From Thermoflexales bacterium (GTDB lineage Bacteria > Chloroflexota > Anaerolineae > Fen-1058), in assembly GCA_016931085.1 (NCBI GenBank), contig JAFGFO010000373.1, forward strand, positions 1 through 30,881: DNA of 30,881 bases. The letters run 5' to 3'. Shown in pieces: positions 8,701 to 16,500 of the stretch (positions are counted from its first letter, which is position 1; each line of letters starts with the position of its first letter). The translations under genes and the position numbers were made by a program. The notes below the pieces were generated by a model. It was given only the letters and a program-made list of their open reading frames with translations, was not told where the DNA came from and searched no databases.

Positions 8701-11700
8701 GTCGAGATCTACCCGCGTGCCCTGACAGAAAAGGAAATCCTGGATTTCTACGGCTACGCCCTGCTCTTGCATATGCCCTTCGAGCCAGCCGAAGAGCTCC
8801 GTTACAAGGATAACTCTTCCCATCACCAGCCCATTATCGCGGAAGCAAGCTCCCGGCCAAGCATCGTGGATAGCCCGCCCCAGGGCTCTGTGGCCTTTTT
8901 CACACAAACGCAGTGGCTGGGGGTAGGGCCGAGTCCAAGCCTGGATCTGAGCGGCGGGGATGGCTTTAGCATTGCCGCCTGGATGAAGCCACTTCCACGG
9001 GCGGCGAGTCCCTATGAGCTCACTGTGATGGGACGCCGCGATGGCGATGCGTACCCGAGCCTGTCTAGCGATGGCACAACGCTCATAGCGACGGTCAGGA
9101 CGTTAAACGGCACGTGCACCGCCGTGGCGGGGGATGTCGTGTCTCCAACGCTGAGCTGGCATCACGTGCTGGCCAGCTTCAAGGCTGGCCAGGGCTTTGT
9201 GTTTTACGTCGATGGGGTGGAAAGATACAACCAGGCTCGCGACGAGGAACCCTTCCCGCCCGCTTGCGCCGTCAGGCCAGAGAGCGGCGACCAATTCTAC
9301 ATTGGACGCCTGAGCGCCAACTCCCCACAACTGTATTACCAGGGCTACCTGGACGAGCTGCGTGTTTACAGCGATACCCTCGAATCGAGAGAGGCCAAGA
9401 TGCTTTCGGGTGGGCAATCGTTGTGGCTGCGCTTTGACGAGCCGCCCGGCAGCAGTTGGTTCCACAATTCTGCCAGCAGCGCGGTGCTCGTCAACCCCTG
9501 CTCCCAAGCCGCCGGGACGTGCCCGATCAGCGGTATGCCGGGCCGGATGGACCAGGCCGTCCATTTTGACGGGAAAACGGACTATATCCGGGCCCTCGGC
9601 TTTGAGCTGCGCGACCGCTGGATGGGGTTTACCGCCAGCGCCTGGGTATGGCCAGAAATAACAGACGAGCAGGAACACGGCATCCTTGGATATGAAGGAG
9701 GCGTCGGACAAGCTTATCCGAGCCTGTGGGTGACCGCATCCAGGAAGCTCAAGGCCGGTTTCAAACCAGAGGGAAGTTCTGCCTGGTGCGAGTTTAGCAC
9801 CCCCGATGACGTGCTGAGCTCTTATACCTGGAACCACGTGGCCGCCACGTTCGATGGCACCACCTACACACTGTATGTCAACGGCCGTGTCGTTGGCCAA
9901 ACGGATCAATGCGCTCCGCTGAGGCCACTCGCTTCGACGACGGTAGACATTGGCCGGGTGGGCGACGATTACTTCCAGGGGCTGCTCGACGACGTCAACC
10001 TTTTTGCGACCAGGGCCCTGGCCAGGGAGGAAATCCGGGCCCTGATGGCGGAAGCGCCAGCGGTCTACCTGCGGCTGGACGAGTTGTTGAACGAGTCGGG
10101 CGGCCTCACCACCACGCTGTTTGCCAACACCAACCCCGACCCCGGCATCGGCCCCGGCCGCTGCACGCTGAACCCAGGCGCGCCCGGTGAGACCGTCGAA
10201 TGTCTCTGCCCGCGGGCCGGCGCGCCGGGCTGGATGCGCCAAGCCGCCGTGTTCACCGGCGAGCGGCTGGGCCGCTTTGACCAGTGCATTGAGGTGAGCG
10301 ACCTGAACCCCTCTCCGAGCTTTAGCATCGGCGGGTGGTTCAAGCCCAGCCGGCGCATGCCCGGCAACGCGGACCAGTACCTGTTCGCGAAAAACGAGAG
10401 TTTCGAATTGAAGATCCCGCCCAAGTCGATGACGGCTACCCTCAGCATCTATCACGCTGCCCAGGGCGGGCTGATCGAGGACCAGTGGAATCACGTCTTT
10501 GCGACCTACGATGGGGCAACGGGCCTTGCGTCCGTGTACGTCAACGGCTTCCTGCAAGGCGTGGACGAGATGGCGGTCATGACGAACACTGAGCCAATCC
10601 ACATCGCCCGCGGCTTTGTTGGCATGGTGGACGAGGTGGTCGTGTACGACTATGCCCTCAGCGCGCGCGAGATCGACCGCTTGTACCAGTACCAGGTGCG
10701 CTGGTTCGACACCGCCGACGAGCACAAAATCACCGTCGACGCCGATCGGCCCACGGCGCGCCTGGATTATTCGCTCGCTTACATCGGCCAGGTACGTGGC
10801 CAGGTGATGGTGATCACGGCCACCGACAAGAGCTCGGGGGTGGCCTCGGTCGAGTACCGGATCACGGGCGAAGGGCAGGATGGCCAATGGCACGCGGCCT
10901 TGCCGGAGCGGGCTGTCTGGATGTTTGCCATGACCACCACACACGGGACGTACACCATCGACGTGCGCGCCACCGACAAGGTGGGCAACCAATCCAGCCT
11001 CAGCCGCAGCGTGCGAGCCGGCGAGGGTGGGTGGGCTGGCCTCCTGAGCACTCAGGTGAGCAACGAATCCACCAGCCTGATCATGGAATCCACCAGCCTG
11101 ATCATGGAATCCACCAGCCTGGTCGTGGACGGCGATCCTCCGGCTGCTGCACTGGACAGCAGCCTGCTTGGGCAAGTCTTGTGGCCCGATCCCGGCCGAG
11201 GGAACAGTCTGCCGTTGAGAGGGACGGTTGCCGACCCGGCCAGCGGCGTGGCCGGCCTGCACGTGGCGGTGCTCTCGCCCGCCGGCGTGATCGTGGGCGG
11301 GATCGTCACCTCCTCCGTCACAGGCAGCGCCTGGAGCGCAGATTATCCCTTCCCACCTGGCGCCAACGGGAGCTATAGCGTGCAGCTCACGAGCTGGGAC
11401 AAGCTCGGCAACAGCGGCGTCGTCACTGACGCCGGCCTCATCCGGGTAGACGCCACAGCTCCCCTGGCGGACGTGACCTACACCGGCTCCAGCACCCGGA
11501 CGATCTCTGGCCTCAGCCCCAACCTCCCCACGATCCTGGGGACCGCCGACGAAAGCCCTTACCCGACCGGCGCCAGCCTGCGTCTGCACCTGGAAGAAGG
11601 CGAGGGCGCAGTCCGCTTCTACGATGGCTCGACCAGGCATTGGGTTGGCAGTTGCCCGGCCGGCTGCCCGGCGGCCGGCCGGGCCGGCGTCGCCGGCCGG

Positions 11701-13443
11701 GCTGTTCGCTTCGATGGAAGCCAGGAGATCCTCGTCCCCATCAGCAACAGCCTGGACGTCGAGAACACCTTGATGGCCTGGGTCAAGCCCGACTGGGCGC
11801 CGTCCGGCACGGGGGACCATCCGGCCGTGCTCGCCGTTCGAAGCGCGAGCGCGACCCGCTTCAGCCTGCACATCCGGCGCGATTACACCGGCGTGGCCCT
11901 GTGGGACGGCGCGAGCTATACCACCTTCCCGGCTTCCCTGGCCCGCGGCCAGTGGCAGCACCTGGCGGCGGTAGTAGCGCAAGGCCAGGCGAGCGTCTAC
12001 CTGAATGGGACTTTGCTGGGCGCGTCGCGGCCTTTCACGCCGGGCAATGCGCACGGCCTGCCGCTGCACATCGGCTCGGCCGACGGCACGCAGGCTTTCT
12101 TTGCCGGCGAGATGGACGAGATTACCCTCTACGATCGCGCCCTGCCCCCCGAACAGCTCTATGCCATCGCCCACCCGGCCAGCAGCGGCGTCAGCCGGGT
12201 GGAGATCGGCTTCCTGCACACCAAGGACCGCCACAACCCGGAGAGCATCACCTGGGCGACTGTCCGCCTGGACCAGCCCGGCCAGGCTTTCTCCACCTGG
12301 AGCTACCCGGTCCCGGCCGGACTGGAAGGCCCCTACCAGGTATACCTGCGCGTGACGGACGGTTTGAGCAACACCCGCAGCCTGCCCAACGTCTGGCAGG
12401 GCGAAATTGACACCCTGGCGCCGCGCGCCACCTTTATCAACAGGCCGGTCCAGATTGGTGATCAGACCTGGTACGAGGTGCGCTGCAGCGCAGAAGACTA
12501 TAACCTCTGGGAAGACAAGTTCGTCTGCCCCAACGGTGCAGTTCCAGAGCCTACTTACCAGGACGCGGCCTGGTTCCTGGAGATTTACACCGGCACCCAA
12601 AAACTGTATTCCCTGGCGACGCCGAGCGTGTTCTTGCCCTCGCCCGCCGGTCCTATGCGCGCCTGTGACCTTTTCAATAACTGCCTGACACTTCCGGCTC
12701 ACCAGCTTTACCTGCCCCTGGTTACCAGGCTCTCATCACCCCCTGCCGGCCGCGCGGCCGCCCAAATCCCGGCACAGCCGGGGCCACAGCCTGGTTTCAG
12801 CCTCATCCTGACCCCCACGGCCGGAGCCGTCTTTACCAGCCTGGATTCGATTCGCATCGCCGGTTATGCCCGCACTCCCACTTCACTCGGCACGCTGCAG
12901 GTGAGCGCCAACGGCCGCCCCATCTACGCCGGCGATTGGACGGGGAGCAGCCTCAGCCAGGGCCTGTGGGCGGTGACCTGGAGGCCAGGCGCGGAAGGCG
13001 TGTATAGGCTGGAAGCCATTGTCTCCAGTCAGGCTGATAAGAATCAGGCTGGCGAAACCCTCTCGAGCCCGGGCAGCTTCTTCTACGTGGATCTGACCCC
13101 GCCGCAGCTCAGCCTGGAGACGGAGCGCATCACCGGCCGGGATTGGATCAACGGCGGCTCCTTCCGCCTGCACGGGTGGGTTAACGAGGCGGCCGGGTTG
13201 CGCCGGTTGCAGGCGCGGGTGGTCAGGGTTGGCGGCCCGCCTGCCGTTGCCGATGCCTGGCAAGACTTGCCCATCCCCAAGGCCGCCAGCGGCACGTGGC
13301 AGGGCAATGTCTACAGCGGCCTGGTGCAGCCACCTGCAGGTGAGCACATCACGGTCTTTATCCGGGCCGTGGATGTGGCCGGGAGAGTGGTCGAAATCAC
13401 GCGGACCTTGTGGGCCGACGCGAGGCCTTCAGGCTCGCCATGA
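2773..13443 (+). CDS. Giant surface protein with TSP3-type calcium repeats and five LamG-like domains
   Basis: A 3556-residue exported protein, probably an adhesin or carbohydrate-binding envelope protein. The start is ATG with GGAGG 7 bases upstream. Order of parts: signal peptide (1-25); N-terminal domain of unknown family, perhaps lipoprotein-carrier-like (35-265); two membrane helices (about 283-299 and 306-325); Glu/Gln-rich coiled coil (330-365); TSP3-type DxDxDG calcium repeats (390-516); a long unassigned region; an Ala-rich then strongly hydrophobic block (about 1060-1298, most hydrophobic 1216-1298); a second DxDxDG block (1541-1668); LamG-like (concanavalin-type) domains near 1790-1996, 1996-2210, 2211-2422, 2424-2637 and 2931-3133; and Ig-like segments between and after them. 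YLPLVTR occurs at 3313-3319. The membrane block inside an otherwise extracellular protein is odd. No sortase motif is visible. Confidence 0.85.
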   Translation: MKCKRGVLLKLLALLVPLVVLASTAKMTSSTPPSAESELRVVWQQARANGAYHYHTTIVQTTWPLPKLENVGLSSKQHRVYLEGQTDLPSRFMQMRLWPEGGNASTGQEGVEIRVDDGKAQGRVDGGEWQSVDDVTPIFAPDHDALTYLAAARNVVKAGQESRAGILFTRYTFDVDGLAFAQYMRQRMEAELQRTGKLPAGLSLDLNRQYVGMTGQGEVWAGEDDLPLRLIVHLWFPPGHLEQVEAEITTDFSRWGAAEPSILGRMSASVRWLDGRSLAQAGWSLGLAASLLGLLMGMAFHSRSRPVYAALALAVIASIVLTPFLQSQQVSAFYAEQQAEQAELQAEQTSQDKLREVKTQLSGASSAPVHTPLAQPYALSASTALTATLDSDQDGLTDQQEAELGTNTVISDTDRDGLLDGIEVNELGIDPLEADTDGDLITDTLEVEGFIYAGKRWSLDPLAPDTNRDGQPDGVECFNLVSGAGAACEDTDGDGTPDVFDFDDDNDGVPDTLDQAPTQAMGGGLVGSGGKIAVTGFPTQTFLFQAAGLTPGMPALVDFQLRPVNPKHLWYTLNVLDWPSDDRQGQQRRVFDDTFGDSGREANGDMRLVPMLEIVVPTQDGFGGLPVKAGVTSRPPLPTLTGNNILSDTERLNDWLASWLDKDATDKYGLSVRVQDRTGTLLVYVPLNLVREQAGDSPAAFAARVFYRPTDTSLGLAQSIRLAWLVQGLQDTCKPVDPNFEPGKPEAERFDDWCKDAQNWETEGGLIHTYYDDWYLTGLDVQEYRGIDAGAVFENPQFAGRNPHYESNLWHLANLLETTFLAGRAVTTTTASGQITVSHLTVDDIVSRWSMTSTATLTQAWGITPTALQALPFHFQEPGDLVSIPMTHTKDILRQYFSLDGQALVSAPTLLFVRQERSRLALLDMPGAARPGAGTISATGVYSGASLRVDLAGVQEQTLAAMSWAPYRHLGAGEWEAYPIEDYWQSLDTPYEAEFAQLYPDDSELHNAGRVVLAKSLYLSLFHGASNLVAFDGEYISSEPVDEQEVKVEYKPTLALAKSVNAAAKAIEGILDAKGDPVKAGAAAKAGAAARTASALAATVDVLAEFGVLKLDKAERGAVKTFGSLLGSLGNWSGWKVETHTKLYKSYGTLVIGATVVAGTLMTLKLAGVEGEGLDTALEAVDYTSKAMAVISSLQMVYDNIQKIRAGTETLTKAAKVGAVVGLVITAGVAIGLFLFQVISAGLEFGSLAFNLLLAGLVATIIVAAIMFAIAMIPVIGQLIVAIVAVIDAVIALICKATGLDKKEGAVKTWFCGGITGILTEIVKNLIYGQTPIVDIQKTDRFKISQFRTLLGDDEKGYQQGNTLGASLAITNTLFKNKPSGALGWAYWWQYDDKYLRQSRFKYEFQLAKSDIHGGLSTDSGSDPWKSPAPYGGKLYMTQTLNSLTSGRAVPLSRAGLNLPATLFLAEGYKIDAQECIGIPIFFIIIPVCWLRDKGDTLHTDLGGQLVFDILPASLDEFYTLQARENGGYALAWDGRFPSLADADGDGLRSRALGGNDPDDSRADADADGLSDFFEIRAGTNPTNPDTDGDGLGDYWESFYATDPHRRDTDGDGLSDKEELDGWSFVYDFDSENRPLSTWVSSDPLRGDTDGDGITDKLENVYGFNPRAWSELNVIRVASGVLEASSTGMVPSDGFAAPGQALYYTATVENKLTGRYADGLLEVEFPAAVQGANLVPQPFSLAPYNPGWSYNRQDLVGNITVTAGISQTQAFTLTNRAGALIASGDSASARVLWLHLNDAAYTPGLPIADESHKDNRVSCESCPTGGPYAYFDGFTDYITAEGPALDLYDDPGFTEAAWIYPQGQAPDSYRGILGYSQEHNRVSPDGYPGLWVYSNTAVYAGFGDGEGWNAVTTTSGVLVQDQWNHVIATFDGITYRLYVNGSEVANTQQFSGSRPYPNTHLDIGRVDTHFEGRVKEVEIYPRALTEKEILDFYGYALLLHMPFEPAEELRYKDNSSHHQPIIAEASSRPSIVDSPPQGSVAFFTQTQWLGVGPSPSLDLSGGDGFSIAAWMKPLPRAASPYELTVMGRRDGDAYPSLSSDGTTLIATVRTLNGTCTAVAGDVVSPTLSWHHVLASFKAGQGFVFYVDGVERYNQARDEEPFPPACAVRPESGDQFYIGRLSANSPQLYYQGYLDELRVYSDTLESREAKMLSGGQSLWLRFDEPPGSSWFHNSASSAVLVNPCSQAAGTCPISGMPGRMDQAVHFDGKTDYIRALGFELRDRWMGFTASAWVWPEITDEQEHGILGYEGGVGQAYPSLWVTASRKLKAGFKPEGSSAWCEFSTPDDVLSSYTWNHVAATFDGTTYTLYVNGRVVGQTDQCAPLRPLASTTVDIGRVGDDYFQGLLDDVNLFATRALAREEIRALMAEAPAVYLRLDELLNESGGLTTTLFANTNPDPGIGPGRCTLNPGAPGETVECLCPRAGAPGWMRQAAVFTGERLGRFDQCIEVSDLNPSPSFSIGGWFKPSRRMPGNADQYLFAKNESFELKIPPKSMTATLSIYHAAQGGLIEDQWNHVFATYDGATGLASVYVNGFLQGVDEMAVMTNTEPIHIARGFVGMVDEVVVYDYALSAREIDRLYQYQVRWFDTADEHKITVDADRPTARLDYSLAYIGQVRGQVMVITATDKSSGVASVEYRITGEGQDGQWHAALPERAVWMFAMTTTHGTYTIDVRATDKVGNQSSLSRSVRAGEGGWAGLLSTQVSNESTSLIMESTSLIMESTSLVVDGDPPAAALDSSLLGQVLWPDPGRGNSLPLRGTVADPASGVAGLHVAVLSPAGVIVGGIVTSSVTGSAWSADYPFPPGANGSYSVQLTSWDKLGNSGVVTDAGLIRVDATAPLADVTYTGSSTRTISGLSPNLPTILGTADESPYPTGASLRLHLEEGEGAVRFYDGSTRHWVGSCPAGCPAAGRAGVAGRAVRFDGSQEILVPISNSLDVENTLMAWVKPDWAPSGTGDHPAVLAVRSASATRFSLHIRRDYTGVALWDGASYTTFPASLARGQWQHLAAVVAQGQASVYLNGTLLGASRPFTPGNAHGLPLHIGSADGTQAFFAGEMDEITLYDRALPPEQLYAIAHPASSGVSRVEIGFLHTKDRHNPESITWATVRLDQPGQAFSTWSYPVPAGLEGPYQVYLRVTDGLSNTRSLPNVWQGEIDTLAPRATFINRPVQIGDQTWYEVRCSAEDYNLWEDKFVCPNGAVPEPTYQDAAWFLEIYTGTQKLYSLATPSVFLPSPAGPMRACDLFNNCLTLPAHQLYLPLVTRLSSPPAGRAAAQIPAQPGPQPGFSLILTPTAGAVFTSLDSIRIAGYARTPTSLGTLQVSANGRPIYAGDWTGSSLSQGLWAVTWRPGAEGVYRLEAIVSSQADKNQAGETLSSPGSFFYVDLTPPQLSLETERITGRDWINGGSFRLHGWVNEAAGLRRLQARVVRVGGPPAVADAWQDLPIPKAASGTWQGNVYSGLVQPPAGEHITVFIRAVDVAGRVVEITRTLWADARPSGSP
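11066..11128 (+). repeat. In-frame 21-bp triplication within the giant gene
   Basis: Three adjacent 21-base units (11066-11086, 11087-11107, 11108-11128). The first two are identical and the third differs at two positions. They encode ESTSLIM, ESTSLIM and ESTSLVV in the linker between two Ig-like segments. The near-identity points to recent slippage or recombination. Confidence 0.9.
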
Positions 13444-13491
13444 AGGTGTCGGGGCACGGTCATAGAGTGCGGTTTTGTGTCCATGACGAAA

Positions 13492-13540
13492 GACCAAAGA
13501 CGAACGACAAAAATCGTTTTTTTGTCCTTTGTCCTTAGTC
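13492..13540. terminator. Long imperfect hairpin between the two giant genes
   Basis: Arms 13492-13513 and 13519-13540 (22 bases each) pair at about 18 positions, with perfect inner pairing of GACAAAAA and TTTTTGTC around a 5-base loop. It begins about 50 bases after the stop of the LamG gene. A T-rich run follows the loop on the plus strand. It is probably a terminator or a small dispersed palindromic repeat, and termination may be incomplete. Confidence 0.5.
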
Positions 13541-13590
13541 CTATAAGCGCAATTTGTGCCCGTGCGTAGTATAACTTGAAGGAGTGTGCC

Positions 13591-16500
13591 ATGTCCACAA
13601 AGCGTCTTGCTCAAACTGCGTCTGTTTTCTTGCTCGGTGCCCTGCTGCTGGCGTTGGCCAGGGCTGCCAGCCTGCCCCGGGCAGCCCAGGCGACAGCCAA
13701 TGCCTGGGGCTCTACCGGCAGTATGACAAGCGCGCGCCGGGAACACTCCGCCACGCTGCTGCCCGATGGTCGCCTCCTGGTGGTGGGGGGCATAGATACA
13801 AACAACACCGATCTCAAAAGCGCGCAAGTGTATGACCCGGCAAGCGGCGCCTGGAGCTCTGTCGAGGACATGACTTACTCCCGCAGCGGCCACTCCACCA
13901 CGCTGCTGCCCAATGGCCGTGTCCTGATAACGGGCGGCAAAGGCACAGGTGGGCTTGTCCTCCACGCGGAGTTGTACGATCCGGCGACCGGCCAATGGAG
14001 CCTGGTGCTGATGAGATCCGGTCGTTTCCATCACACGGCCACGCTGCTGGCCGATGGCCGCGTCTTGCTGGCAGGCGGCGAGATCGATCAGTCTCATACG
14101 CCTAGCGATAAAGCGGAACTGTACGACCCGGCGACCGGCGTCTTTACGTCCACCGGCCGGCTGGGCATCGGCCGCTATGGACATTCGGCCACGCTGCTGC
14201 CCGACGGGCGCGTCCTGGTGGCCGGCGGGTATCGCGGCAGCAGTAGCTATGAGACCAGTGGGGAGCTGTACGACCCGGCAACCGGCGAGTGGAGCCCGGC
14301 TGGCGGCTCGATGAGTTCCTCGCGCGCCGGCCACTCCGCCACGCTGCTGCCTGACGGGCGCGTCCTGGTGGCCGGTGGCGAGAACGCTGGCGGCCCTCTC
14401 TCCGGCGCGGATTTGTACACCCCGGGAGCCTACCCGGCACAAGGCAGTTGGAGCTCAACCGGCGCCCTGGGGGCCGCTCGCCGGCAGCACACGGCTGCGC
14501 GGCTGCCCGACGGGCGCGTCCTGGTGGCCGGCGGTTATGGCGGCGGCGGGGCCCTCGCCAGTGCGGAACTGTACGACCCGGCGGCCGGCACCTGGAGTGA
14601 CACGGCTGCCATGAACGCCGCCCGTTACAATCACACCGCCACGCTGCTGCCCGGCGGGCGCGTCCTGGTGGCCGGCGGTTCTGGCAGCGGCACCCTCGCC
14701 AGTGCGGAGCTGTACGACTCAGCAGCCGGTGCCTTTGCTCCCACCGCTGCCCTGGATGCCGCCCGTGACAATCACACGGCCACACTGCTGCCCGATGGTC
14801 GCGTTCTGGTGGTCGGCGGTTATGACGCCAGCGGCTATCTCACCAGCACAGAGTTGTACGACCCGGCGACAGGCGCCTTTACTCCTACTGCTGCTCTGAA
14901 CACCGCCCGCCGCAGGCATACGGCCACGCTGCTGCCCGACGGGCGCGTCCTGGTGGCCGGCGGTTGGAGCAGCAGCGGCGCTATCACCAGCACCGAGCTG
15001 TACGACCCGGTGAGAGATATCTGGAGCCCGGCCAGCCCTCTGAACATCGCCCGCTGCTGGCATACCGCCACGCTGCTGCCCGACGGGCGTGTCCTGGTGG
15101 TCGGCGGGCAGAGCAACAGCAACTACGAGGCCAGCGGGGAACTGTACGATCCGGCAACCGGCACATGGAGCCTGACTGGCGGCTTGATGAGTTCCTACCG
15201 CGGCAAGCACACGGCCACGCTGCTGCCCGATGGCCGCGTCTTGCTGGCCGGCGGTTACGACGGCGGCGGCCATCTCGCCAGCGCGGAGCTGTACGACCCG
15301 GCGACTGGCGTCTTTACTCGCATAGGTAGCTTGAACACTGCCCGTCACGCTCACACGGCCACGCTGCTGCCCGACGGGCGCGTCCTGCTGGTTGGCGGTC
15401 ATGGCTACAGCGGCGCCCTCGCCAGTGCAGAGCTTTACGACCCGGCGACTGCCGCCTTCATCCTTACGGGTAGCCTGAACGCTGCCCGTTACGGTCACAC
15501 GGCCACGCTGCTGCCTGATGGCCGCGTCCTGGTGGCAGGCGGTTGGAGTGGCAGCGCCTCTCTTCCCAGCGCAGATCTGTACGACCCGGCGGCGGGCACC
15601 TTTACTCCCACCGCCAGCCTGAACGCTGCCCGTTACTATTACACGGCCATGCTGCTGCCTGACGGGCGCATCCTGGTGGCAGGCGGTAATGACGGCAGCG
15701 ATTATCTTGCCAGTGCGGAGTTGTACACCCAGCAACTGGATTGGCGTCCGGCCCTTGACTCGGTCACCACACCTCTCGCTCTCGGAAACCGGCTGAGCGC
15801 CCGCGGCAGTGGCTGGCGCGGCTACAACTACGCCGAGGCCTCCGGCGGTGGCACTGCCAACTCGGCCACCAACTACCCGCTGGTGCAGTTGCGCCGGCTT
15901 GACAATGAGCAAGTCAAGTGGCTGCTGCCCGACCCGGCACGGCCTTTCAGCGCGACCGAATTCACCTCCCGGCCAATTGCGGACTTGACGTTCGGCCATG
16001 CTTTGGCGACCGTCTTTGTCAACGGCATCCCCAGCGTCTCCAAGATCATCCAGGTGAGAGCCGACTGCGCTCCTATCGCTTGGGCCGACCCTGAGCTGGC
16101 TCTCTTTAGCGACGGTTTTGAGAACGGTTACGAAAACTGGACGATGGATGGCTTGTGGCACGTGGAAGCTGAGACAGACCCTTGCGGCTCACAGCGTACG
16201 CCTTTTCCCAGTCCAACCCATGCAGCCTACCATGGGCGAACTGACACTTGCCAGTATGATGACTGGCCAGTGACTGCCGGGATGTTGACTCTGAGCAGGC
16301 CGGTGAGCATTCAGGGGAAGAGTTGGGCGTTTTCTTTCTGGAGCTATGAACAGATTGGATGGTATAGCGTAGGAGGGTGGGACAAGCTCTACGTGGAGCT
16401 ATCTACTGCCAGCGGCCTGAACGCTGCCCGCTACCGACATTCAGCCGTACCGCTGATCGACGGCCGCGTCCTGCTGGCCGGCGGTCTGAGCACCGGCGGC

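Noticed and set aside
9103..12702. Open frame of 1199 codons on the minus strand
   Set aside because: It lies entirely antisense to the LamG region, whose domains are clearly coding on the plus strand. Its product is rich in Arg, Ala, Gly and His with no recognisable domain. High GC with biased third positions removes stop codons on the opposite strand.
13529..13575. Possible promoter for the kelch gene (TATAAC at 13570, TATAAG at 13542)
   Set aside because: Neither has a -35 box at proper distance, and the first would place the start inside the ribosome binding site.
13699..15738. Regularly spaced repeats that could suggest a CRISPR array
   Set aside because: The period is about 145 bp, the repeats are in frame and encode kelch motifs, and there are no short identical repeats with unique spacers.
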